Assembly: GCF_000002995.4 (NCBI RefSeq) | Contig: NW_025062479.1 | Coordinates: 19,712,721-19,776,720, forward strand | DNA length: 64,000 bases | Origin: Brugia malayi | Taxonomy: Eukaryota > Nematoda > Chromadorea > Rhabditida > Onchocercidae | Direction: 5' to 3' | Notes under the pieces: generated by a model | What the model saw: only the letters and a program-made list of their open reading frames with translations | Databases searched by the model: none | What the model was told of the DNA's origin: nothing | Made by a program: the position numbers and the translations under genes | Shown: in pieces, positions 52,501 through 64,000 of the stretch | How positions within the stretch are numbered: position 1 is the stretch's first letter | How the letters are laid out: each line of letters opens with the position of its first letter

Positions 52501-55414
52501 AACTCTGTTCACTAATTTTTGAATAAATTGTAAAAAATGACCAATAAGCATATTGTAGGCAACAGCAAGGTCTGCGCCGGAACGTGAACGTGAGATATCA
52601 AATTTGGTTCGAAAAGCGGAGTTCAATGCTGATCCATTTGCTCATGAATTCGGTATCGCAATAAATCCGGCGATGACTGAAGTAAGTTGCAGTTATGATT
52701 TATTAGCATTGGTTTAAACTTTAGTAGCACAACCGGTTTTGTGAGAAGGATGAATTTGTAAGATTATTAAGGCAGAGTTTTTTACCAGATTGAGTTTCGA
52801 TTACTTATGTTTTTTAACACTTTAAGGTGAAAGGTCGTGTACTGAACGCACCGAAGTTACTGTATGGCGGTCGCACGAAAGCGACAGCATTACCCAACCA
52901 GGGCGTTTGGGATATGCGTGGAAAACAATTCCATACTGGTGTGGAAGTGAAAGTTTGGGCAATCGCGTGCTTTGCGCAACAGCAACATGTTAAAGAAAAT
53001 GATCTCCGGTTGGCAAACGTTTTTGTTATCATAAGCTTAATTGTCTTATAAGTGAATAAATCAAGGCTGGAGTTCTCAATGTTGTTATTTTAGCAATTTC
53101 ACTACACAACTGCAGCGAATCTCTAATGATGCGGGTATGCCGATCATGGGGCAGCCATGCTTTTGCAAATATGCAGTTGGTGTTGATCAAGTAGAACCAA
53201 TGTTCAAATACCTCAAGACATCATTCGTAAATATTCAGCTTGTTTGCGTTGTCCTGCCCGGAAAAACACCAGTATATGGTAATTTATTATTTAAAGTTTG
53301 TTTTTTCGCAGTTCTTAATCTTGAAGCAGATATTGTTCGATATGTAACAAAATCAGTGCTCTGCACTATTTCTTCATTAGTATGTTGTAGCTCATTAACA
53401 TCTGCTAGTGTTATTAATCCATGTCTTGATAAATTATATTCTTTGGTCGCTTGTGATTTAAAGAAATTTTCTAGCTGAAGTCAAACGAGTTGGTGATACA
53501 GTATTAGGCATTGCTACACAATGTGTACAAGCCAAAAATGTAATCAAGACGACACCTCAGACACTGTCTAATTTGTGTTTGAAAATGAACGTTAAGTTAG
53601 GTGGTGTGAATTCGATTCTTCTACCTGCTGTTCGGCCCAGAATCTTCACTGAACCAGGTATGGAACATACTTGGTTTCATTCGCTTTCCTTTAGGAGTTA
53701 ATTACTTTTCTTTTTAAAGAATGGGTCACCTGGGTGTTTTGCACTATCTTTTTTCGATAATATTGCTATATGTGAGGGTGTGGCATTTTAGTGATATTCC
53801 TTGGTTGTGACATAACCCATCCTCCTGCTGGTGATTCGCGCAAACCGTCCATTGCTGCTGTTGTTGGAAGTATGGATGCTCATCCGTCGCGCTATGCAGC
53901 TACTGTCCGTGTGCAAGCCCATCGACAAGTAATATGATTACGTTTTAAATATAAAATGAAGACGCTTCTATATTTTTAACATAGTGTCATTTTTTTTCTC
54001 ATTTTTCATGTGACGCAGACATTTTTCTTTTTCAGGAAATAATCAGTGACCTTACGTATATGGCGCGCGAACTTCTTATTCAGTTTTATCGTTCGACTCG
54101 TTTTAAACCAACTCGAATTATTATTTACCGTGATGGAGTATCAGAGGGACAGTTCTTCAACGTGAGTATTTCCTAATCATGAATGATGACATGACGTGGA
54201 GTTTGCAGTAGAAGATCAATTTTCAGTTGGTTTGCAGGTTTTACAATATGAATTACGAGCACTGCGCGAGTGTTGTATGTTATTGGAGGAAGACTATCAG
54301 CCAGGAATAACATTTATTGCCGTGCAGAAAAGGCATCATACTCGTTTGTTTGCTGTTGATAAAAAAGATCAGGTAATATACATTTACATTTGGTAAATAG
54401 TTTTACTACACTTCTGATCGATTTGGTAGAAATTTTGAAAATTATTAAATGACCGATATTACTCAAAACAGTCACTTTTATACTGTTTTGTATGCTGTAA
54501 CAATGCTCTCACCACACAAGATTATTTTTTTAAGGTTGGGAAAGCTTTTAATATTCCACCTGGAACAACAGTTGATGTTGGTATAACACACCCTACTGAA
54601 TTTGACTTCTATCTTTGTTCTCATGCAGGAATTCAGGTTTTTCTTTTCTTAAGTGTGATTTCCGTTGGCTACTAGCTTTTTCTTAAAAGTCTAAATCAGG
54701 GCTGCATTGGGAGATTTCTGAGGAGAAAATTGGAAGGTGGAACTTTATCAAATGCAAATTTGAAATTTAAAGTTAGACCTTCAATTTATTATATATCGAA
54801 GTTGATGTTATTTGATGTGAACTTCTGAACTGTTTAGCAATGTATGAATAATCATATGTACCATACATATATGTTCATTGTACAAGATAAAATAAATATA
54901 TTTATATATTTATTTATAACGTATGGTTCAGGGAACATCCCGTCCATCTCATTATCATGTACTTTGGGATGATAATCAGTTGAGTGCTGATGAGCTGCAA
55001 CAATTGACATATCAGATGTGCCATACATATGTCCGTTGTACAAGATCTGTTTCGATTCCTGCGCCCGCATATTATGCGCATTTGGTGGCGTTCAGAGCAC
55101 GTTATCATTTGGTTGATCGCGAGCATGACAGGTATATAAGACCGATCATCCACATTACATATATTATATTTCACTGAAATAGGAAAATTTGTTAATTTAT
55201 AATACTTCTTGCAGTTGATACTGGATTTTAAAATAAATTTATTGTAATGGAAAGTAAAGTTGTCTTGTAATAACATTCTTTAACAATGAATACACTTTTT
55301 TATAGTGGTGAAGGTTCTCAACCTTCTGGAACAAGTGAAGACACGACTTTGAGCAACATGGCACGTGCAGTTCAGGTCCATCCAGATGCAAACAATGTCA
55401 TGTATTTCGCTTGA
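49572..55414 (+). CDS. alg-1/alg-2: Argonaute, miRNA class (ALG-1/ALG-2-like)
   Basis: Argonaute binds small RNAs (microRNAs for this clade) and silences complementary transcripts. Nineteen exons join in phase: 49572-49617, 49784-49962, 50104-50302, 50474-50633, 50714-50909, 50981-51087, 51201-51376, 51727-51952, 52258-52477, 52559-52681, 52827-53008, 53094-53278, 53475-53657, 53792-53928, 54036-54161, 54238-54372, 54535-54636, 54932-55131, 55306-55414; total 996 residues. A Gln/Pro/Gly-rich N-terminal extension (about residues 1-140) precedes the N domain ([10 protein letters not shown]), then PAZ from about 355 ([14 protein letters not shown] to [15 protein letters not shown]), MID, and PIWI ([12 protein letters not shown]). 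The DEDH slicer tetrad is intact: D734, E774, D806 and H944, with spacings identical to human AGO2. The protein ends MYFA as in other AGO-clade members. Which of the nematode alg paralogues it is cannot be decided. Confidence 0.97.
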
Positions 55415-58081
55415 AAACGAGTCTTTTTATTATTAACCAAAGTTTTCTTACAGAAAATTATTCAAAATTATCTCCATGCAGTTTATTCACTATTCGCTTT
55501 CTTCTGAAGTGTTTTTTTCTTCAGTGCACATGTTATTTGTCTTGAATAGAGTGATTTCTGCACATAAATTCATGCTCATGAGCATATCTGCTTTCTGAAC
55601 TCTTTTTATTTCTTCCTTAATACCATTAATATGAGTATGCATATGCCGTCAAAAATCCATTTTTTATTTTTATATGTTTTGAATTTTCTTTTGAAACCAT
55701 TCATTTATCTTTTTGTCTTTCAGTTGCAGACCTTCATCTTCATCTTATATAAAATTCCCACAGTTTGAAGTTTGAAACGGAATATACGACCTCTTTCAGC
55801 CTTAAGCTTTACATGACTTCATTATCAGATGGATTGCCTGTCTAACTGTGTCTTGTTCTTTTTAACGGCAAGCAGTCGATTGTTCCCGAGTAGGAGGAAG
55901 CGGAAGCTTTCACAATAATCTATAGATCTTCGTTATTGTAATTTTGTTATATATTAGACAGTCCTACTTTTTAGTGTATGTGAAATCCACAAACGTAATA
56001 TTTTCTGTCACATAGAAGCTTTTTTCTAATATTAATGCTTTTCTAAATCTTTCTAGCAAATAAGTAGTAAAGACGTTTTCATTCTTGCTGATGATTATGG
56101 AGTAATAGTTTAAATAGATTATATTTTTTCAAGTAGTGAGTGAAAACATTTAATGTATCCATTGTTATTTGCATGCACCCACATATTGCTTTAAATGTTC
56201 CAGGAAGGAAGGGGAAAAGAGAATTGCGGAGTTTGAGTGTTATCAGACACTGTATTTGAGCATCATTTTGTGTTTGCTTTTGAATAGTTTGTTATGGAAG
56301 GGACATCGAACTAGTGATACAGATGGTGCGTGAAGCGTACCGTGACGATATACAAGTGTGGTCGACCGCCATCCATTTTAAACGGCGGCCCAGACCGGGA
56401 AAATTGTGTCACGGGCACGATTCCGTCACTTATTTGTATTGCATTCATCAAGAAATAAGTCCATACAGATATGATTTAAAAGACCCGGTATAAAGTAATA
56501 GGACGCTTCACTTTGATTTTCGGTTCTGTAGCATGCAAATTATGATCATTATTGTCGTGCAGTATGATCCGGTATGTGTTAAAATAACTAGCAGTTGTCT
56601 TTCGTTATCGATGCTACTGCCATCTCTCTATTCCTTCATTTCTTGCTTATCTCTAGCAGTGTGTTATCAAGTGAAGTGTCGGTTATATTGGAGATGTTTT
56701 AAGATCCACATGCCTTTCAGTTTTCTGCCCCGGTTCACTTCCAGTGAAGCTACTTTTGAATTGATTATCACATTTCAGTCTTATTTGAAGGAATATTTGT
56801 AACTGGAGAGCTTTAAATCAGTTTGTTGAGAAAAGTTTTTTCGAATCTAAATTCATCGTTGTTATACCTAGGATACGCAGTCTCTTGTTTTCCTAGGAAC
56901 CCGGTTATAAAATGACTCTCCCGATGCTACTCATTTCCTTTTTGTGTGATTTTATGAACTGATTCATTTTTCTTTCGTTCTGTAAGCAGTTCTATTGAAT
57001 CTTCCTCTTCCTACTGATAGTGATCTATTCTCCTTCCTTCTTACTGTTATCGATACTCCTAAAATTCCACTCTCCAGAGTTACTTTTCTGTTTCTCTCCT
57101 TGAAGTTTTTATTTTTTATGAAATCACATATACGTCTTCGTTGTTGCAATAAATCACTTGGTTCTGTGGCTTTCTCATAGCGTGTTTTACTGCTTTCTGT
57201 AACAGAACATTGTTTGGATATGGTTGTGCTTCAGGATTGAACTGTAAAACCATGCAAGAGAATATTGGTGCACATTTAAATATATAAAGAAGTGAAAAAG
57301 TAAGAAGGATATGATTCTGTCAGTTTTATCGAAATGCAGAGACTGAGGGTCCTCTATTGATTTATGCATAGAAACAGAATTCGTAGGGATGTTGGTTACG
57401 GTCATTTCATTTTTTTTACTCCTACTAAGTTGTTTGGTCGTATAAGGGCGTGTGTGTGTGTGTGATAGACTTAATTTGGTTTCTCTTACATAGGGTAGAA
57501 GATGACAGCCAGCATTATTTTTGTTAATGAGCTTTTCATATGTAATTTATTCATAACCATATTGATAATTAAGGAAAAACGGTCTAGCATTCTATTAAGG
57601 TCGAACGATTTAGCAAGAATATTTAAATAATTGTAACACACTGGTTTCAGGGAAAGCCGTCTTTTTAGAAATTTGTAATTTTATGTGTAAAAGAGGACTC
57701 AATAATTATAATACAATGCAATTTAAATGTTGTCATGTTGATATTAGCAGATGTTTGAGTGTTTCAGTAAATGAGTCGAACTTCAAAGAAGGACGAGAAT
57801 TCTGAATGGCAATAGCTGAAACAAGATCGTGTATGTGAAATGAATAAATTTCACATATTTATGATTATCAGAAAATTGACCGTTTACATTCCATTATTTT
57901 CTACACGATTATTATTCACTTAACTTGTGACTAATTTTTCCGATGTAAAATAATATTTCAAAATTATATATGACTGTAATTTAAATTTAAAAGAAGATAC
58001 ACAAAGTATCACATTTTCTTTCATATCGCAAATATTTCTTTTATTTTTTTTATTATTATTTTTACTTTTTTTTTTTTCTAG
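55415..58081. other. 3' flank of Argonaute and intergenic region
   Basis: The Argonaute 3' untranslated region lies at the left of this 2.7 kb. A block of unusually high GC for the window lies at about 56300-56440 and contains the hairpin-forming pair CCGCC...GGCGG. The first coding exon of the downstream MSP-domain gene should lie near the right edge; an ATG followed by a GTAAAA donor at 57683-57687 has the required phase but is only a candidate. Confidence 0.45.
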
Positions 58082-59586
58082 CCTTTTCTTCGCTTTCTTC
58101 CATTACTGCAAATACTTTGCCAATTTATGTAACAATTGAACCGAAACAATTGACTTTTCACGATCATACTAAAACGAGCAGTGTTTTATTGCGCATAATG
58201 TTTGTTAACTTCCATATTTTCATCTGAAATTTAAAATTGACAGTAATTCAAGAAAAAAAAAAAGAAGAGTAAATTGAATATAAGAAATATAAGCTTAATT
58301 TATTCACCGATAAGATTTATCATTAAAATTATTCAGAAATGTTAGCCGTTTGCGCATTGCATTTCGAATTCGTACCAATGCGCCAACACAATATATTGTT
58401 ATGCCAGCTACCGGTTTCTTATCTGCTAATGGAAGCATTAATGTAGGTGATGTGAAGATAGGTCTGTCATTCTTCAATGCATTTAATCTTTCCTTATATT
58501 AATATTTAATCAGTCAATCAATTATTCAATGATGAAATATTAAGATATTAATAACAAATTTAAATATGAGAAAATATCGTCGACGACATCGATTCATAAT
58601 TCAAGCTATGAAAGCAAAAGAAAATGACACAGATCGTAGAAAGATATGGAATGATGCAAATATGGAAAATTTGGATTTAGTTCAGTGTATACGAGTCTTT
58701 ACATTGTTAGTGCAATTAATTATTTCATAAATTTTTTATAATTAGATACTTTGCATAGAAATTAGAAATATTTATGTAGTACAATGGAATGATATAATGA
58801 AAGAAAAAATTTATAAATTTATGATCTTTTTTTTTTAGCATACAAACATTTATTATTTAAATGTGTTTATCCAATACGATGAACAAGCAAAATTTCAATA
58901 ACATTTATTTTCTTATCTATAGGAAAGCAAACAGACAACGGTCGGACAAATCAATAAGTAAGGAAGAATTTGATGAACTAGCAATACCATCTAGTTCTGA
59001 AAAGGGTGAATCTGAAACAACTTCATTGCAAGTGCAATTAATGACTGATGAAGAAAAGTCAACGAAAATTAACGAATTAAATAAACAAATTAATAATAAA
59101 TTAGGTTCGTTTTTTTTTCGCCCTATTTTTTATTTTAAGAGAAAAAAGTAAAATTAAATGGCATTCTGTTTATGCCATTCTGTTAGAATACATATTGTAA
59201 TGAGTACAAGTTTCAATCAAATTTCCACATATAGACGAAAAGAGAAAAGAATGCGAGAATTTGCTGGAAGCAGTAAATGAAGTAAAAAAATTAGAGACTG
59301 ATTTGGATCGAGCAACAATCCAGTGTAATGATCTTAATAAGAAGATTATTCTCAATGAAGATCAGCAAAAAGTAACAAATAAATTTAAGCTAACTTTTTT
59401 TTTTTATTTTCCTACAATATTAAAGAAAAAAAAAAGAAAAAAAAGAAAAACATTTGATTAAACGACTAACAACAACAAAAAAAAAAAAACAAAATTATTT
59501 GTGGAAAAATTGGAAATTATTTTCAGATTATTAAAGAAAAACTAGCAAAAATGGATGCAATTTTGGACACAATGAAAATAAAATGA
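58082..59586 (+). CDS. VAP-like MSP-domain protein with coiled-coil tail (5' end incomplete)
   Basis: The MSP fold in VAP-family proteins binds FFAT-type peptides at the ER surface; related nematode proteins build sperm cytoskeleton. Exons 58082-58199, 58337-58442, 58545-58705, 58923-59104, 59235-59371 and 59527-59586 join in phase, giving about 255 residues. The MSP domain runs IYVTIEPKQLTFHDH, then RIAFRIRTNAPTQYIVMP, NGSIN, HRFIIQAM and ends with a WNDANMENLDLVQCIRVF strand, close to VAP (the FRIRTNAP and GSIN segments are diagnostic). A charged linker and a coiled-coil (ENLLEAVNEVKKLETDLDRA; IIKEKLAKMDAIL) follow, ending MKIK and stop. Unlike VAP-A/B, no C-terminal membrane anchor is seen. 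The first codons lie in an unplaced upstream exon. Confidence 0.8.
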
Positions 59587-59885
59587 TGCATTTATCAATT
59601 TAAATTCTTTCATAGCGATTTAAAATATGAAATCTTCTTAATGAGTCAATAAATATATATTTTGCTATGGATTTTTTGTCATTTCCAACTTTTTTTTTTT
59701 GCACGTCTTTTCCAGATGTTAAATGAAATGCAATGAAAAAGTTAGAAAAACCAAATTTGGATGAAATTAAATTAGTTAAATCATTGAAAAGCATAAATTA
59801 AATGGACAAATTTTAATGATTGGAAGCACTTTTCCAGTCAAAAAAAATAGAAATATATAAATTTTATTAAATCGTCTACACGTTT

Positions 59886-59956
<71 letters not shown>

Positions 59957-62750
59957 ATTCCTGGCATTTATCTTTTAAATAAAAAACATTTCAAGTCAGT
60001 TTCTGATTTTAAATATTTAAAATTATTGATTAATTGAATTTGTTTGTAATTAAAGAGTTAGATAATTAAAATTTATTAAATTCTTATTCAGAAATTTTGT
60101 CTGAAATCAATTTTAAAATAATGAGTGAATGACACTTTGTAGCATATAAAAAGTGAAATTCTACTGTTAATAACTTATGAACATGTATGTATAATACAAT
60201 CAATTGTTGTCAAAATTTGTACATTTAATCTATAGTCTTTTTCTACTTTTTTCTTTCATTTAATTTAAAAGCAATTCTTTTGCACATATAATTAACATTA
60301 TTTATGTTATTTTTCTACTACATCAAATTCTTTCAATACATTATTAATGACTAATTAAAAAAAAACAAATTATGAAATATTTTAGATACAAAAAAATGCG
60401 GGAAAATATACAAAAGTATTTATTGTTTATCATTTTCTATTCAATAAGTTAAATTTTCACTTGATTTCATTTGATTGTAAATGATAATAAAGTACTGAAT
60501 CGTATATAAGATTTAATAAACATATTACTATAATAATTTAAAATATCATGATTTCATTTTTCTTCACATCTATCTCCAATTAAATTATTACTCACCTTTA
60601 ACCACAGTAGAACGCCACTCCATATGCTTCCTTTGATGTCAGACTTTTATTGGTGTCGGTATTGCAGATATTTTATCAATAATTATGTGTTTGCTGAATA
60701 GTCAACAAAATTAAAGCAAATTCCCAAAATTATTTCGATTCTCCTATCTGATCTCACAGATCTCACAATGGATTTAAGACAGTTATACCTGAAAGAGATG
60801 GCACATCATGCTACCAGTCTTCATTTCTTACCTGACACCGTACTAACATTTACTGACATTGATTTTATTTGACTTATTTCCTGATCGTCTATCAGATAAA
60901 TTGACAAAACAGTACAACATTCCAAATATTTATTTCCATCCAATATTTATTTTCATCCCATAAAACTAGGTAGAAGACCCGTTTTGATTCTTAATGTATC
61001 CTCGATACCGTTTGTAGCAAACGTTTGTTTTTTTTCAAATGTTCCTTTTGTTCATTTTCCTCTGCTGTCTTCCGCTCCATAAATTTCTCTCGATCCCATA
61101 ACTCATTTTTGAACAAGGATAACTGTATAAATGGATATGCTCAACAAAAAAGTCACTTTTACTTAAATATGCCCGTAAGACTACGATGAGTAATCACATG
61201 AGGACAACAGTATAAAATAAGTTTGTTATTGTCATGGCATTGTCACAATTTATATTTTTTGTGTAGCTTTCTGAGAAGACATTGCTTCTTAAGTATTGCT
61301 GGAAAGTACACTTGAACGTGCCTTCAAACAAATGAACAAATGAAGAAGCTTTTGAAGAAAGAGCATTAGCTGAAGATGAGAAAGATTATTTTATCTAAAC
61401 TTTTTTTATTTTATCTAAACTTCACTGAAGTTGTACTTAGTAAGATAAAGGTCAACGCAGTAACGATCTTTAGATTGATATATTTATCTCGAGCATGACA
61501 AAATGTTTCAACCATAGTTCATAGTAGAAACATTTAATATCACAATTAAATTTCAAATTTGTTCCTGAAGCAATAACAAAATAATGGAATATTATGATAA
61601 GTAACAAATGCACGAACTGTTTTATCATTATTGCTAAAATCCGGGTGAATCATTCCAGTTTGAATGCTATTTATGCTTTTCGGAATGGGTTGTCATTGTT
61701 TTGTTGGTATCTGCAAAATTTAATTTGTATACTTACGAAATAGTTTAAGTGCAAAAGATATAAGAGTCAAATTGCTATACCATGCAGCATATATAGCGAA
61801 GAATTAATTTATCCTAATAAATAAAGTATCTGTTATTGTAGGGTTAAATATCAGATAAGATTAACCGATTAACCTGAATTTTTCGTTTCGGTACTTTTCA
61901 ATGATGATTTCAAATTTGATTCCGTTACTGGATATATCTGAAATTGATGTTTCTCATTTCTTTTGCCATTTAATTTTGTTATGAAGTTATCCATTGTAAA
62001 TCCACTTAGAAAATGAGTAAAGTTATCAATGAAGAATAAGAAATGTAAGAAAACAAGGTTGCCTTTTTTGCTTTAACACACTTTGAATCTGATTTATTCG
62101 ATAGCGATAAATTGAATTTAATTTTTTTATTAGGTAGTGGATTTGAATCGAAGTTCGATTTTGCATTCCTGTCAAAGAAGTTTGCAAATATTTTTATGAT
62201 ATATCGTAACAAACAATCTAATCATTCACTAAGGAGACAAATAATTCTTAACAAGTGAATAAGATTAATACAATTAGATAATTTGGCGGTCTGTTCATTT
62301 ATTAAATCTAATCAACTTTACATTAAATAAATGACTTTTGCAAAACGGCCCATATTTACCAAATGCGGAATGTTCGATTTAATTTATGCTTCGTTTTATT
62401 GCTTTTTTTATTAACAAAATATGGATCATCTGTTGAATGTGTTTTAATCAGTATTTCGGGAATTTCGCTATCAGATTCGTTTATCTGCAATAATATACGA
62501 TGTCAGATCTTTTTCTGAACTGCAAAGAAAAACATATAATCTGTGTGAAACGGAGAAATGAATTTGCATGAATGAATTCATAAGTATCTATTTGAAAGTT
62601 TCACCTGAATAAACAAATTACACATTAGCATTATTAAGATGAATAATTAAATCATATAAATTAGAACATAAATATGATAAATCCATCATTCGTAATCTTT
62701 CTGCTTACACTTTAAAAGTATGTAACACGCTAAATAGCCTATATCTTAAA
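59587..62750. other. Intergenic region with (AT)n array
   Basis: About 3.2 kb, AT-rich. A dinucleotide array lies at about 59893-59954. I find no supported exon or RNA gene. A GTGAGT donor-like site with a short upstream ATG on the minus strand near 60600 has no partner exon in this strand direction. Confidence 0.45.
59893..59954. repeat. (AT)n microsatellite
   Basis: About 62 bases of dinucleotide repeat downstream of the MSP-domain gene. Confidence 0.95.
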
Positions 62751-63047
62751 TTAAGCAGAAAAAATAAATGTCATAACAATTAATGTCACCTCTCGTTTTT
62801 GCTGATATTGATATCGTATTTGATAGAATAATTTGCATGTTTTCACAATCGTAAAAAAAATCATTACAAGAGTAAGCAATATAAGAGAAGCACGTAACAT
62901 TGAATTTCCATTAGCTAATTGTAACAAATTACTGTGCAAAAGTTTTTTCTTCTCATTTAATAATTGTTGTGAGAGTATTTGATTATCTGATTGCATACTA
63001 ATAAGTTTAGTATCATCTAATGTCTTCATTTCTTCAATTAAACTCAT
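62751..63047 (-). CDS. Small coiled-coil protein with one membrane segment (possible exon)
   Basis: An open frame of 98 residues starts at an ATG directly after a TTTTTTAG acceptor-like sequence (AG at about 63050-63049), so it may be either a trans-spliced first exon or an internal exon. The first ~50 residues are helical and coiled-coil-like (MSLIEEMKTLDDTKL; QILSQQLLNEKKKLLH). A single hydrophobic segment follows (ASLILLTLVMIFFTIVK) with a basic tail (YQYQQKRE). A GTGACA donor-like site after the KRE residues suggests it could continue in another exon. I recognise no family. The layout recalls tail-anchored or single-pass membrane proteins. Confidence 0.4.
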   Translation of the reverse strand: MSLIEEMKTLDDTKLISMQSDNQILSQQLLNEKKKLLHSNLLQLANGNSMLRASLILLTLVMIFFTIVKTCKLFYQIRYQYQQKREVTLIVMTFIFSA

Positions 63048-63050
63048 ATC

Positions 63051-64000
63051 TAAAAAAAGGGAAATATTTCAGCAGAAGGTTTTTGATAACAAATAGATTT
63101 GAAATTATTTCTGATAATGGATAAATTAAAAAACATTTTTGAACAATTTCATTGTTAATTACATTTTCGCAGCTCATAAGAATCTGTAGGAAAAAAGCAA
63201 TCTTCTAGAATCTATAAAAAGAAAAATTTTTTCAACTTCAAATAAAAGTATCGAAAAAAAGCACTTCAAATGCAACCGGCAGCAAATATTCAGAATTTGT
63301 GAAAGAATCTTATTTAATTTTTGTCTCTTTTTCACCAATATTAACTGTAAATATTTATGCAAATTTGTTTTTTTTTTTTTTTTTTTTGTATAATTTTAAA
63401 ATATTCAGTTAGTGATGTATTACACACTTTTAATTTATTACACTAATAAATGTTATAAAAATTCTCTAGAATTATTTCTCAATTTTTTCACTCGAAATTT
63501 CGAAATTTTCGTTTTTCAAAAGTAGAGTTTTGAATAAAATTTTTTGAAAATTACTACTTTATTTAATTCTAGCTTAATTTTTCACAGCTTTTCTTATATC
63601 TTCACTAAATAAAAGGTAATAGGCCTAGCTCTATAAAATCGAACTCTTCTGAGAATTAATTTAGGAAGAAATTCTAAACATGATCATATGCGCCATTTTT
63701 CAATGTGATTATAAAATTAATTTTTGTTTCTTAACTTTTTGGATGATAAAATGAATCCACTGATGACGAATATGGTATTTTTTACTGCGTATCGTAAAAA
63801 TATATGTGTGATTTTATTAATTTGTATTTACTAGTTTAAAAATTTCTTATTTTATGAATCACTTCGGATAAAATTATTGAGTAGGTGTACTGTAGTCATG
63901 ACAATAATTATTTTTTAGATAAATATTGCAGCAAAGACTACTGTAAGCAAACAACGGTGTATGACTTTCATATGTGTGACAAACAAATGATCAATATATT
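63051..64000. other. AT-rich right edge of window
   Basis: I see no supported exon. If the coiled-coil frame at 62751-63047 is an internal exon, its upstream exons should be in this block or beyond the window. Confidence 0.4.

Noticed and set aside
60590..60640. Minus-strand ATG followed by a GTGAGT donor-like site
   Set aside because: A single short candidate exon; the downstream minus-strand direction leads into the plus-strand MSP-domain gene, and no partner exon was found.
1..64000. CRISPR arrays, rRNA, tRNA, or bacterial (endosymbiont-derived) insertions
   Set aside because: I saw no spaced palindromic repeats, no tRNA-like or rRNA-like sequence, and no bacterial-type gene clusters on visual reading. 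A covariance-model scan would be the decisive test.

Overview
The window is eukaryotic nuclear DNA, very AT-rich. It carries intron-dense genes with short nematode-type introns (polypyrimidine-TTTCAG acceptors, GTAAGT/GTTAGT-like donors) on both strands. The gene content points to a parasitic clade III (spirurid or filaria-like) nematode: a pepsin-inhibitor-3-like secreted protein, a lustrin/chitin-binding/EB-module cysteine-rich protein, a miRNA-class Argonaute of the ALG-1/ALG-2 type, and an MSP-domain protein. The species assignment is inference. Exon models were built by hand from splice consensus, reading phase and family similarity.

Layout, left to right: (1) 1.4-2.9 kb, minus: a small secreted pepsin-inhibitor-3-like protein. 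(2) 5.7-10.4 kb and 13.3-18.3 kb, minus: two tandem, divergent SLC19-family (reduced folate/thiamine carrier) genes, both modelled as nine exons with matching junctions. (3) 19.3-24.9 kb, plus: a divergent importin-alpha whose second intron contains a ~1.9 kb (ATGA)n array. (4) 25.7-31.3 kb, plus: a secreted PAN/TSP1 protein with thirteen tandem ~33-residue repeats in one 2.3 kb exon. (5) 36.3-43.1 kb, minus: a secreted multi-domain cysteine-rich protein (chitin-binding, lustrin-type and EB-like modules). (6) 43.8-44.1 kb, minus: two exons of an unidentified basic protein. (7) 44.4-45.3 kb, minus: TRAPPC1. (8) 49.6-55.4 kb, plus: a complete 19-exon Argonaute with an intact DEDH slicer tetrad. 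(9) 58.1-59.6 kb, plus: a VAP-like MSP-domain protein with a coiled-coil tail. (10) 62.8-63.0 kb, minus: a short coiled-coil plus membrane-segment reading frame.

The genes do not form a pathway or operon. They group loosely as housekeeping (importin-alpha, TRAPPC1, Argonaute), nutrient uptake (SLC19 pair) and secreted cuticle, eggshell or host-interface proteins (pepsin inhibitor-like, PAN/TSP1 repeat protein, cysteine-rich protein). The most unusual items are the homogenised PAN/TSP1 repeat protein, the importin-alpha without a recognisable IBB domain, two GC-AG introns (one supported by the paralogue), and an in-frame alternative acceptor that would insert 63 residues before the Argonaute PAZ domain. 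I see no CRISPR array, rRNA, tRNA, or recognisable transposon.
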